Shown one piece after another: positions 8,703 through 17,945 of a stretch of 64,000 nt of DNA. The notes below the pieces were generated by a model. The model had not been told where the DNA came from. It did no database searches and worked only from the letters and a program-made list of their open reading frames with translations. Origin of the DNA: Skeletonema tropicum (lineage: Eukaryota; Bacillariophyta; Thalassiosirophyceae; Thalassiosirales; Thalassiosiraceae); NCBI GenBank assembly GCA_037178625.1, contig CM074130.1:372001-436000 (forward strand). The letters are read 5' to 3'. The stretch's first letter is position 1. Each line of letters begins with the position of its first letter. The translations under genes and the position numbers were made by a program.

Positions 8703-9125
8703 GAGGAGAGCTTGAGATGAATAGGATGAAAATGTTGCCAGAGGTTCAATTGCAATTTGTGTTTGCAAGTATTCATCTAGAGATCAGCACAGCTCATTCA
8801 CTTACTTTGGTACAATGTATATAGCGGTGGCATCGGTCTACGTCCATCTTAGTGAACCACTCCACAGAGAGGCTATTGGAGAGGAGTGAGTTACTGCAGT
8901 GGGGGCATGTTTGCTCGCTGACCTGACCCTACAGAGCCTTAAGCTATGCCTTATGATATCGTGGCCGTGGGATAGATTCAACGATATATTCATCAACGTC
9001 AAGTAATTGAGTTGCAAACTGAAGATGAAGTGCGTGAATGAACAATGCAATGCTAAAATGGCGAACTCGATGGGCCTGCGCGTAGGTACATGAGTAGGAG
9101 TAGGTCAATTATTAGGGAATGGAGT
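8703..9125. repeat. Diverged, interrupted relative of the 595-bp unit
   Basis: 8703-8800 resembles the unit's GAGATGAGTAGGACGAACAT to TCTAGAGATCAGCGCAG segment, and 9030-9125 resembles its AACAATGCAATGCTAAAATG to AGGGAATGGAG segment. About 230 bp of unrelated sequence lies between. Similarity is clearly lower than between array units, so this may be the single-copy ancestor or an old copy from which the satellite arose. Confidence 0.7.
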
Positions 9126-10161
9126 CCTCATTGGAGGGAGCTATATTCCAGCTTCCAGACCATGCAACACTTCATGAACAAGCAACACTACATATTAGAG
9201 AGGGACAAGAACAGTCTCCAGGGTAATCACGTTCACCTCATCAGCGACAAGATTCGAGGTGAGACGAAGAAGGCCAACAAGCCGGTAGACGTGTGCTGAC
9301 GAGGACGAGGACGATCAAACTCGAACGGAGGCTGATTGAAGCGCAGCATCTTTTCGAATCACCAGAAGCTGGAGAACATAATGACTTTCATTTTCATGAA
9401 TTCGTGCCAGTATCTCACTGATCAAAAAGATTTGTTCCCAATGCAGAATGTGTTCATATTTTTAGCCCGCAGAGATCGTAATCAAGCTACGAAGCTGAAG
9501 CCGTCACAATTAGCAGGCTTGGTTGAACCTCACATATTGTCTCCCTCTCAACGTCTTGTGCAATTGAGACTTTTCTCCCGGTGCTGTTGATTACAAATTT
9601 TATATCACCTCAAATCAAGTAATCTAAGCTCCAGAGGATGCTGCTCCTCCTGCAGATTTCAACAATGGGTCTCCTCGCAGCCGAAAGTAATGGTGGAGTT
9701 CAGCATTGTCACTGAGGACTAAGGGATAATTGTTGATTTTTCTTTATTTGATTAGATTGATTTACTTGATATTCTTTTCTTATTTCAATTGGATGCTGAA
9801 GCAGCTGAGAGAGCACGTTCCCAGGGCTTTGACTTAGATGTAGATGGGTGGATGTGAATAAATGAGCTTGACACATGGCAATGGCAAGATTGAAGAACCG
9901 ATGAGCAACTTAGAAGCAATCACGAGAGAGACGTTCGTATCCTGGTACAACTCAACAAACCGAGTTTGAAATCCGATCGAAGACCCCATCAAACCGACAC
10001 AAGAAATCAAGCGTCATCGACCTCATATCAACTCAGGCCTTTGACAAGTAAAGCAGCAGGTCACCATGATACCCGGAACCATAACACCGGCTCAAGTCTG
10101 AAATGTCTTTCCTCGCCTCCAGCACTGTACTTCATCCAACTGGGAACAACAAGCCGCTCGA

Positions 10162-10163
<2 letters not shown>
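9126..10163. other. Block X left part, no recognised gene
   Basis: About 1 kb with short plus-strand frames (9090-9299, 9336-9590, and a frame from 9966) but no motif I recognise. The second copy of this stretch (25.2-26.3 kb) shows many single-base indels that break each of these frames, so coding is not supported. Confidence 0.4.

Positions 10164-10213
<50 letters not shown>
10164..10213. repeat. GT/CA dinucleotide microsatellite
   Basis: About 25 uninterrupted GT units. Copy B has about 23 units (26337-26383) preceded by A- and T-runs not present here. Confidence 0.97.
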
Positions 10214-10215
<2 letters not shown>

Positions 10216-10364
10216 CCGACAAGATCGCCATCCCCAACACGAACATCAACCAATCAATCATCTCCGCGGTCGACCGACTCCAACAGGGGGGAAAGGGTAG
10301 GACAACTGAAAATCAGTCAGAGAGTCAAAGGGATACGTTCTACATTCCACTTTCGAAGAAGAGA

Positions 10365-10748
10365 ATGTCCAGCCAAAAGCTGACATGGGAAACCAGAACC
10401 CACACCCCAAACATTAGAATGAATGGGGGATTAAACTTTTTGACTCTCCGCTACAGATCCGACAATGTCCAAAAAGAAAGGATAAGGATCCAGCAAAGCA
10501 CCCAACTACCAACACCAACACCAACACCAACTGAAGGCCCAACTGAAGAAAAGGATAAGGATCCAGCAGAAAGCATCCTCCAACTACCACCACCAACACC
10601 AACACCAACTGAAGGCCCAACTGAAGAAGACACACACACACAACACACACACTGCCGAACACACCAACGACCCCCTCTGAAATGTAGCAACTCGCCGAAA
10701 CGAAACAAGACACACCGACTCATTGCCCCGCAAAGCCATCTCCACTGA
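10365..10748 (+). CDS. Pro/Thr-rich open frame, unrecognised
   Basis: A 127-codon frame with two internal repeats of the form PTPTPTEGPTEE. An identical frame is in block X copy B (26535-26918). No domain, signal peptide or membrane segment is evident, and the imperfect DNA repeat (ACCAACACC units) alone could keep it open. An alternative frame starting MSKKKG also exists. Probably not a protein gene. Confidence 0.2.
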   Translation: MSSQKLTWETRTHTPNIRMNGGLNFLTLRYRSDNVQKERIRIQQSTQLPTPTPTPTEGPTEEKDKDPAESILQLPPPTPTPTEGPTEEDTHTQHTHCRTHQRPPLKCSNSPKRNKTHRLIAPQSHLH

Positions 10749-10887
10749 TCATTTGACCTCTTGCTGCATTTACCTTCAAACCAAAGCCTCCTCCACAAAG
10801 GTCTCTGACGCAATCCTTCTCACGTACAAATGATGTTCGCTTCAAATCATCAATCTCACAAGGTGCTGTACCGTACACCTTCTCTTT

Positions 10888-12306
10888 TCAATCTCTCCTT
10901 ATCTTCCTTCTTTGTGTTCTTCGAGTCCAGTACCAGCCGTCCAAAGTGCACTGTAGCTCCTTCACCATCCTCCGTCTCCGAATATTCCTTCTGGCAGAGT
11001 AGATATCTTCCTCTTCCTCTTCCACCACCTCCTCTTCCACTGCTCTAGCATCAAACTCTGCTTGTGGCTGGGCCCTTCGCCTTCGCTCCGTTGCTTTGAT
11101 AGCACTTTTCCGAGCGAGATAACGCTTGAAGGCTGTCTGAATTTTTGCAGCCGGCTTATCATTGTCCACAACAGCTTCCTCCTCTATTTCATCACCCTCG
11201 TCAACAGCTTCTGCTGCGTCGACAAAGTCAACTTCCTCCGCTTTTTCATCACCCTCTTCAGCTTCCACCACGAGGAAGACTTCTACTTCCTCGACCGAGT
11301 CGTCGTCAGGAGCTGCATCATCATCAGAATTACCATCCCATTCTTGGCCATGATTGGTATCAACCTTAAGCTCCGCTTGTGGCCTGGCCCTTGGCTTCAT
11401 CGTGCGAGCGCTGGCACCTCTGAAGAAGGCCTGGATCACAGTGGCAGCGTCATCAGCATCCGGGAGCAAGGTCATCCCTACAACAAGATGTTCTTCCTCG
11501 GAATCGGAATCCGAATCGGAATAGGCAAACTCCAAATCAGAAGTGGCTCCGTTGGCAACTTCATCGCGGTGATGGAGAACAGAGATAGATGAAACGTTGT
11601 TGACGAATGGCTGATTCTGAAGCACATTCTTCTCTTGCACTGGAACAGCGGCTTTGTTGGTAGTATTGGTAGTAAATTGGTAGGCAGATGGAACTTGACC
11701 GCGATCAATCGTGTTCAACTTTTGGGCAGGAGCAGTCATCTTCTTCTTTTGAGCAGGCGGGGGGGATTCGTGGGCATCTGAGCGCCTCTTCTTCGAGACC
11801 TTCGCCTTGCTAGCAGTGGCCGTGGGTGGAGCAATTGTTGGTGTTGCAACTTCACCGTGATGTTTGTAGCGGAAGATTGGGGCGTCGTTGTTGCGTGAAT
11901 TCTTCTGAGCCCTCTTCTTCTTTTGGGCTGGCACAGCCGATTGGTTGGAAGTAAAGTTGTTGGGTAGCTCCTGCCTCATCTTCTTCTCTTGAGAAGGCGG
12001 GTCGGATTCGAGGCGCCTCTTCTTTGATGCCTTCTTTGTACTTGTCGGCAGAATCGCCGGACGATGGTTGAAGATTTGAGGTGCAAACACGTTTGCTTCC
12101 CTACGTTGATTTGATCTTTTATTTGTCCTCCTCTTGGTCCTCTTGCTCACCTTGGTGGCATGAATGGCAGCAGACGGGTAGGCGGTGATGTTATTAGAGT
12201 TTGCCTCGACCTTGCGGCGCTTTTGATCATTGTTGATAGGGACACTGGTATGGTAATGTCCTCGGATGATTGTGTTTGGGTGAGTGTTCTCGGCTTGAGA
12301 CGCCAT
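10888..12306 (-). CDS. IQ-motif, nuclear-type acidic/basic protein
   Basis: A 472-residue uninterrupted frame starting MASQAENTHP. The N-terminal 190 residues are rich in Lys/Arg clusters (KKASKKRR at ~91, SKKRR at ~171) typical of nuclear localisation signals. Two IQ motifs follow: VIQAFFRGASAR at ~290-301 and KIQTAFKRYLAR at ~388-399. Each lies in a duplicated module that also carries a RPQAE-type tail. Acidic stretches (Asp/Ser at ~262-272, Glu-rich at ~339-380 and ~423-433) alternate with basic ones, and the C-terminus is Arg-rich. IQ motifs bind calmodulin or myosin-type light chains, so a calcium-responsive nuclear protein is plausible but inferred. A 5'-UTR intron is possible: a strong donor CAG|GTAAGT on the minus strand near 12720 and an acceptor TTGCTCTTTAG near 12344. 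The copy in block X B is frameshifted. Confidence 0.7.
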   Translation of the reverse strand: MASQAENTHPNTIIRGHYHTSVPINNDQKRRKVEANSNNITAYPSAAIHATKVSKRTKRRTNKRSNQRREANVFAPQIFNHRPAILPTSTKKASKKRRLESDPPSQEKKMRQELPNNFTSNQSAVPAQKKKRAQKNSRNNDAPIFRYKHHGEVATPTIAPPTATASKAKVSKKRRSDAHESPPPAQKKKMTAPAQKLNTIDRGQVPSAYQFTTNTTNKAAVPVQEKNVLQNQPFVNNVSSISVLHHRDEVANGATSDLEFAYSDSDSDSEEEHLVVGMTLLPDADDAATVIQAFFRGASARTMKPRARPQAELKVDTNHGQEWDGNSDDDAAPDDDSVEEVEVFLVVEAEEGDEKAEEVDFVDAAEAVDEGDEIEEEAVVDNDKPAAKIQTAFKRYLARKSAIKATERRRRAQPQAEFDARAVEEEVVEEEEEDIYSARRNIRRRRMVKELQCTLDGWYWTRRTQRRKIRRD

Positions 12307-12719
12307 GTTGTCTTTTGTATGAGTTGCTGTGTTTGATAATGACTAAAGAGCAAACAAACTGGAGAATGAATGAGCTCTTTACCAGCGGCAAGTGTAAATG
12401 AATGTCGATCAGTGAGCCATGATTCAATCATGCGGCCGCGGCCGGCCAGCGGCATGTCATGTACATAAAATTTGTGCTTTTTGCTTTTTGAGCGGACATT
12501 TCGTCAGTTGAAGTTTGAGTGTCTGAGTACCGGTTCCGTGACGTCACAACTTTAGCGGATCACAGACGTACTCATATATGCCCTATATACCGATGCCACT
12601 TGCCACTCTTCTACTTCTTATGAATGCTATTATCTCTTCCGCCGATGGATCTACCAACATATTATACAGCAAGCGCCGCCAAGAACCCTTCCGAGTCGAA
12701 ATGATGAAGGAGGGATAAC

Positions 12720-13443
12720 TTACCTGGCGCCTATGGTGCCTCGGTCTCGGTTCGCTGGTGAAAATAACGAACTTTCCGCACATTCGACACAACATGATTA
12801 TACGGCAACATCTCCATGGACTCTGGCTCTGTGCTCCTCTACAGTGCTACTCACCAATCAATCATATCGACAATACAGCAATACAGCAATATGCAATTAT
12901 GCGAGCGGACGGGGTTGTTATCGGTCAGGGTTACCGTTCTGCTCATTCATTATTGCAAGACGGCAGACGTGATTTTTATTTCAATCGACACAATCCACGT
13001 AGCGCTCTAGTAGGGGCCTTGGCCAGCATATGCTTTGGACGCATTTTGTCGTAAGAGGGGTGCTGCGTTACTTAGATTACTTAGTTCACAGTCAAAGCGT
13101 CACACTTCAATTGATTATTTATCCTCGGAAGACAATTTAGAACAACACTCTAGAGGGGAGCAACGAACCAGGGGCAGGGGTCAACTCGTTTGGAACTTCG
13201 AGTTTATTGCGAGTTAGGCAAGGGTGGATGTACCTACTAAGTCTATGATAACGTCTGTTGACGGAGCTACTCTCATTATCTTCGTAGGAATTACCGTCGT
13301 CGCCCATTATTGCTGACTCATATCGTGTAGGCTTTGAAGCTTGGCGGTAAGATTGCAGATGGATTGCAGTACCGACGTAAAGAAGGAGAAGAAGGTATCT
13401 GACATGATGATGATGACAAGGATTAACGCTGAAAAATATTGTC
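12720..13443. other. Possible 5' region of the IQ gene; otherwise no gene supported
   Basis: The minus strand has a consensus donor at about 12720, and 12721-12800 could be the first, partly non-coding exon of the IQ-motif gene. A 98-codon plus-strand frame (12758-13054) is preserved in copy B but matches nothing I know. The rest is without recognisable features. Confidence 0.3.
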
Positions 13444-13668
13444 TTGACGCCATTTGAGGGGGAGTATTTGGCGACATTCATTGATTTGTCGGATGCAGTG
13501 ATATGTTGTGAAGAACAGACATTTGATGAGAAGAAGCGGGTAGATTTGATGAATCTAGGGATTGTTTTGAACCAATTGTTTCAGACAGATGGGGGAGGGA
13601 GTGCTACTAGTACCAGTAGTGGTCATGTTGTGTCAAGCAATGAAGAGAAGAGAATGGCCGTGCCATGA
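13444..13668 (+). CDS. Small open frame, possible 3' exon, unrecognised
   Basis: A 74-codon frame starting MTPFEGEYLATF, with a mixed hydrophobic/acidic N-terminal half of protein-like composition (DLSDAVICCEEQTFDEKKR) and a Ser/Thr-rich tail. The frame is open a few codons upstream of the ATG, so it may be the last exon of a larger gene. It is unchanged in block X copies B and C, but those copies are too similar for that to show selection. No family recognised. Confidence 0.3.
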   Translation: MTPFEGEYLATFIDLSDAVICCEEQTFDEKKRVDLMNLGIVLNQLFQTDGGGSATSTSSGHVVSSNEEKRMAVP

Positions 13669-13739
13669 TGATGAATAAGTACTTAGAACTTTGATGATCA
13701 ATTTGATGCCTGCCTTAAGTGTATAAGTACATACTTCGA

Positions 13740-13855
13740 CTTCCTCATATCTCTCCAAGCACTGCAGCCAGTTCTGTGGGGCTTCCTTCGTTCATTACCA
13801 AAAGATAGATCAATGTTCAATGTGAGTGTCTATTCTTGTGCTTTCACACAACCAT
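13740..13855. repeat. Dispersed ~120-bp repeat, member 2
   Basis: Relative of the sequence at 8450-8575, sharing CTCCAAGCACTGCAGCCA, CCTTCGTTCATTACCAAAAG and GAGTGTCTATTCTTGTGCTT. Followed by a GC-rich tail with a tandem GCGTCTTCGGGACCA (about 13962-13991). Confidence 0.7.
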
Positions 13856-14215
13856 CCGCCCACCCCCAAAATTCACTTCCTCCAGCAGTTTGGCCTTGCT
13901 TGCACCAAAGCCTTCGCGTTCCACATCCGTCGACCCATTCCTGCCCAGCAGGCACCACAAGCGTCTTCGGGACCAGGCGTCTTCGGGACCAGCCCGAGCT
14001 CCTCCTGGTTTAAGTTCACCTTTCTCTACTGGCACTAGTGCCTAGGGAGTATTAAATAATCTATCTATCAATTTGATGCCGCCTTAAGTCACAGTACTTC
14101 AGTACTTACTTTGACTCAGACAGCAGCATACCAAGTATCGCTGTATGGCCCCGATGTGACCATAAGTAGCATACCAGTGGGCAGCACCGCTTCCCTTCTG
14201 CTCAGAGAAGTTACA

Positions 14216-14439
14216 CACCCTACATAGGATCTTCAGACACCTGTCTGAGTCACTTGGGAGGTCTCAGCACGTAAGAGGACTCCCATTTATGACAGAAGAC
14301 ACACCCTACATAGGATCTTCAGACACCTGTCTGAGTCACTGGGGAGGACTCAGCTCTGCTCTATCTATCTCTGCGTGCATAAATGCAGAGTCCCTCTGAA
14401 GAGGACTCCCATTTATGACAGAAGATCCTATGTAGGGTG
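14216..14439. repeat. Direct and inverted 19-bp repeat cluster
   Basis: CACCCTACATAGGATCTTC occurs directly at 14216-14234 and 14302-14320, and as its exact complement at 14421-14439. The two direct copies continue with AGACACCTGTCTGAGTCACT. A second motif, GAGGACTCCCATTTATGACA, is also present twice (about 14276 and 14401). The cluster sits immediately upstream of the 5S rRNA fragment. Confidence 0.9.
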
Positions 14440-14457
14440 GAAGTTACATAAGACTGT

Positions 14458-14512
14458 GGGCCAGGTTGGTACTACCTACGGTAGGGGACCACGTTGGAAT
14501 CCCTGGAGTGTT
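14458..14512 (+). rRNA. 5S rRNA 3'-half fragment (pseudogene), copy A
   Basis: The 55 nt starting GGGCCAGGTTGGTACTACC and ending AATCCCTGGAGTGTT match the expected 3' half of eukaryotic 5S rRNA (GG[T]TAGTAC, GGGGACCACG, GGGAATCCC). The 5' half, including most of the internal promoter, is absent. A T-run (TTCTTTTGC) follows, as in pol III genes. It is a partial copy and should not make functional 5S RNA; it could be the relic of a 5S-derived SINE. Confidence 0.6.
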
Positions 14513-14518
14513 CTTTTG

Positions 14519-15580
14519 CTACTTTTGCCTTTCATTTTGGCCCCTATATACCTGCCTACAATAGGTACGATACAAATAATGCAATGCACTTACTACAATA
14601 CCCGCCTTCGCCCTTTCTTTTGCTCGGCCTTCCTTGATGAGCGAATTTCGCTTCACTTGAGAGAAGTCGCGATGAAGAAGCGGCTGCGTTGTATTGGTAT
14701 TGTGCGTCTCATTCATCGTCCGTCTATCTTTACCTTCAGTCATCCAAACGTATACGAAAGATGTCAAGAGTTCAACCTGCTGATCCTGCTTTGGCTCCAT
14801 CTTCATGAGAAGCGTTTCCCCCTACTCCTGATATATCGTAGATCGAAGATGATAATAACTTAACAAATATCTACGATATAACCTCCCAAACGCGTCTACT
14901 GGTCCACTAGACTAGCTATTTGGGTGCGATCTGGGAAATATAGCTACTGCAGCACATGTTCGTTATCACTTAGCATAGATAATGTCGCCTCTTGAGGGCT
15001 CACCAGACGTACTTTAAAATTTCTGTTACATAAATATAGCTATTTGCGCTGCTGAGCCGAGTGCCGAGTGCAATGCTTCCCAGGAAGAGTTCAATCTGCT
15101 GAGACCAGATTGGCCCCAGCTCGATTCGAATTCGAATCCGTTCACACATCACATCATAGTGAAACTGTTTCTGTGTAGTCAGTCCTCTCCTGAGCTGAGA
15201 ATGACGAGCAATACATATACATACATCGAGTGATGGATCTTCTGTTATCAGTTTCGAATTGCTCAAGAATTGTGGCACAGCTCACACAAGAATTATTGTG
15301 CCAAACACAATCAATTCAGCTAGCTCTCTGGGGCAATGTTGAGCTTCTATATCAAGGTAAGTTAAGATTGCGCCAGGTCTGCCGAAATAGTAAGTTAAGC
15401 CATCACATCACTTGAGTGACTTGCCCCACGGCTGACCTCGTGTCAAGCTTCGTCTTGAGCTTGAGTTAAAGAAGTAGAGTTTCGTCGAGCAAAGCAGAGA
15501 TTGCCCATTTGGTTTGATATCTTCAAAGGAATAAGAAGAAGACAACGGAGAAGAATCCAAACGTGATGTTGTTATTGAGA
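14519..15580. other. Block X right part, no recognised gene
   Basis: Mixed-composition sequence present in all three block X copies. Frames of 60-95 codons exist on both strands (for example plus 14519-14863, minus 15000-15278) without recognisable motifs. A donor-like AAGGTAAGTT occurs near 15356. Confidence 0.35.
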
Positions 15581-15582
15581 GA

Positions 15583-15706
15583 TGTCCTCATATCTTTCCA
15601 AGCACTGCGGCCAACGGCCAGTTGTGTGGTGAATTCCTTCGTTCATTACCAAAAGAGAGATCAACGTGAGTGTCTATTCTTGTGCTTTCACACAAGAGCG
15701 GCGTGG
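15583..15706. repeat. Dispersed ~120-bp repeat, member 3
   Basis: Shares TTTCCAAGCACTGCGGCCA, CCTTCGTTCATTACCAAAAG and GAGTGTCTATTCTTGTGCTT with members 1 and 2. On the minus strand it reads CESTRIDT and SFGNERR, as member 1 does. Confidence 0.7.
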
Positions 15707-15832
15707 AGCTTGGAAGACAAAAAATTGAGATGATCCTGAAGAACAGCAGTATTGCTCGACAAGGAAAAGATGCCATCCACTTCCATAACACTAAACGAAT
15801 CATGTAAATTTCGTAATCTCACTAATATACAG

Positions 15833-15950
15833 GTGACAATCTTCATATTCGAATCTATCGACTTCTTCTCATCATTGCTGCTGTATCACCTCCATCGGAA
15901 GAGGGGTTGTTCGGAGTACTTCTACTTATATAATAGCGAGGATCAGATCG
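15833..15950. repeat. Single diverged piece of the 595-bp unit inside block X
   Basis: GTGACAATCTTCATATTCG to ATAATAGCGAGGATCAGATC matches the 595-bp unit except for two substitutions (GGGGTTGTTCGGAG instead of GAGTTGTTCGAAG). It then continues into unrelated AT-rich sequence before the true array starts at 16021. The minus-strand terminal codons GGDTAAMMRRSR and stop are preserved. Confidence 0.85.
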
Positions 15951-16020
15951 ATAAATAAATACAAAATTAATCAGATTAGATATCTACACGAGTATAATCT
16001 GGACCTGCTTAGGTACAATG

Positions 16021-17411
16021 TTGATTGTTATTCATCAGATGTTGTTGTTGTTGTTGTTGCTGCTGCTGTTGACTCGTTTGATAATTATAATTATTTGGTT
16101 TCACATCAACGCTGTGTAGTTGTGGAGAGGAGCGCGAGACATTATTTGGAGAACTGCCGGCCATATCCATATCACTTTTATCATTTCGCTGCGGGTGCGG
16201 GCTTTTGGTTGTTGCAGTTGTCGCAACCGTGTGATCGAGAAGAGCCTGAGCCTGAGATGAGTAGGACGAACATGTTGTCGGCGGATGCATTGCAATAATT
16301 TGTGCGTGTTGACAAGAAGGGTTTATCTAGAGATCAGCGCAGTGAATGAACAATGCACAATGCAATGCTAAAATGGCGAACTCGATGGGCCTGCGTGTAG
16401 GTATATGAGTAGGTCGATTGCCAGGGAATGGAGGGTGACAATCTTCATATTCGAATCTATCGACTTCTTCTCATCATTGCTGCTGTATCACCTCCATCGG
16501 AAGAGGAGTTGTTCGAAGTACTTCTACTTATATAATAGCGAGGATCAGATTGCATGGTGAGACAAACGTTATGAATTTCACCCTTGATGATTTTTGTAGC
16601 ATTGCGTGATATATAATGATGATTGTTATTCGTCAGATGTTGTTGTTGTTGTTGCTGCTGCTGTTGACTCGTTTGATAATTATAATTATTTGGTTTCACA
16701 TCAACGCTGTGTAGTTGTGGAGAGGAGCGCGAGACATCATTTGGAGAACTGCCGGCCATATCCATATCACTTTTATCATTTCGCTGCGGGTGCGGGCTTT
16801 TGATTGTTGCAGTTGTCGCAACCGTGTGATCGAGAAGAGCCTGAGCCTGAGATGAGTAGGACGAACATGTTGTCGGCGGATGCATTGCAATAATTTGTGC
16901 GTGTTGACAAGAAGGGTTTATCTAGAGATCAGCGCAGTGAATGAACAATGCACAATGCAATGCTAAAATGGCGAACTCGATGGGCCTGCGTGTAGGTATA
17001 TGAGTAGGTCGATTGCCAGGGAATGGAGGGTGACAATCTTCATATTCGAATCTATCGACTTCTTCTCATCATTGCTGCTGTATCACCTCCATCGGAAGAG
17101 GAGTTGTTCGAAGTACTTCTACTTATATAATAGCGAGGATCAGATTGCATGGTGAGACAAACGTTATGAATTTCACCCTTGATGATTTTTGTAGCATTGC
17201 GTGATATATAATGATGATTGTTATTCGTCAGATGTTGTTGTTGTTGTTGCTGCTGCTGTTGACTCGTTTGATAATTTGTGCGTGTTGACAAGAAGGGTTT
17301 ATCTAGAGATCAGCGCAGTGAATGAACAATGCACAATGCAATGCTAAAATGGCGAACTCGATGGGCCTGCGTGTAGGTATATGAGTAGGTCGATTGCCAG
17401 GGAATGGAGGG
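16021..17411. repeat. 595-bp tandem array, part 2
   Basis: Just over two units following block X copy A. The last has an internal deletion near 17276 that joins GATAATT of the TTG-tract side to AATTTGTGCGTG of the next segment, apparently by recombination at a short ATAATT homology. It ends where TE2 sequence starts, within GAATGGAGGGT. Confidence 0.97.
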
Positions 17412-17940
17412 TAGAGGCTCTCGAAGTAAGAGGTCTCGCAATGATCAGGAATTGACTGATCGTGAGACACGTCTTCGTGCTAGGTCGGCTGCAGCGGAGG
17501 ACAGAAGTAGTGTACCCCCTCCAAATGAATCTGAACACGTTGCTGCTCCCCATGATGGCTTGGAGTGCGCCTGCTGTAACAAGGCAATCGCAAATACCGA
17601 TGATCATGTCATCATTACTCCATGCGAGCATCACCTGTGCACGTTATGTACGCTCAGATCTCATACGTCTCGTGGTCGTAATGAGCATTGCTGCCCTGTA
17701 GCCTCATGCAATAACAATATTACGAGTGGGTGCCGATATGTGAGTTGTCGTGATGAGAGAGAGACACTGATTAACACTACACACAGCGAGGATTATATAA
17801 GGGGAAATTTTCCAATCGACATCTTGTTACAGAATCATGAAGACAATTTGATAGATGAACCTGAAGGACGAGCGTATGTCCTCTTCGCCGCAGTTGCAAC
17901 GAATAATAATTCACAATTGGAGTTGAATTCGATTGTATAA
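17404..17940 (+). CDS. RING-finger-like protein of TE2 (5' end supplied by the array)
   Basis: 178 codons. A Cys/His cluster at residues ~55-100 fits a RING-type zinc site: CACC, then CEHHLCTLC (C-x-H-x2-C-x2-C), then CPVASC. RING domains usually give E3 ubiquitin-ligase or protein-binding activity; here that is inference. The first residues after Met-Glu-Gly are Arg/Ser-rich. The ATG and next codons come from the 595-bp unit (GGAATGGAGG), so the native start is gone. The frame ends 5 nt before the next ATG, but the downstream frame is open for about 12 codons upstream of that ATG. The two are therefore probably one gene split by a frameshift near the AAT run at 17901-17912, or by an unseen intron. 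Confidence 0.6.
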   Translation: MEGRGSRSKRSRNDQELTDRETRLRARSAAAEDRSSVPPPNESEHVAAPHDGLECACCNKAIANTDDHVIITPCEHHLCTLCTLRSHTSRGRNEHCCPVASCNNNITSGCRYVSCRDERETLINTTHSEDYIRGNFPIDILLQNHEDNLIDEPEGRAYVLFAAVATNNNSQLELNSIV

Positions 17941-17945
17941 ACGAA

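Larger units (their letters stand above)
8879..16020. repeat. Block X, copy A (segmental duplication)
   Basis: A ~7.1-kb block repeated at 25020-32184 (copy B) and, from its position 13264 onward, at 45991-48746 (copy C). Over most of its length copies differ by only scattered single bases and short indels. It carries an IQ-motif gene, a GT microsatellite, direct and inverted repeats, and a 5S rRNA fragment. All three copies run directly into the 595-bp array at the same base (right after GGTACAATG). The left limit of copy B is set by an assembly gap, so the true start of the duplication may be further left. Confidence 0.95.

Noticed and set aside
8433..8824. Plus-strand poly-Leu and poly-Ala frames through the CTG tract
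   Set aside because: They exist only because a pure triplet repeat has no stops in several frames.
9238..9290. A second CTGATGA (minus strand) as another hammerhead
   Set aside because: No GAAA at a suitable distance and no complementary stems I or III.
10061..10300. Frames with alternating Thr-His or Cys-Val through the GT microsatellite
   Set aside because: Translation of a dinucleotide repeat; frame and length change between block X copies A and B.
14375..14863. 162-codon plus-strand frame through the 5S fragment
   Set aside because: It crosses the 5S-like and repeat sequences and its 5' part is changed by junction differences in copies B and C; no protein-like motifs.
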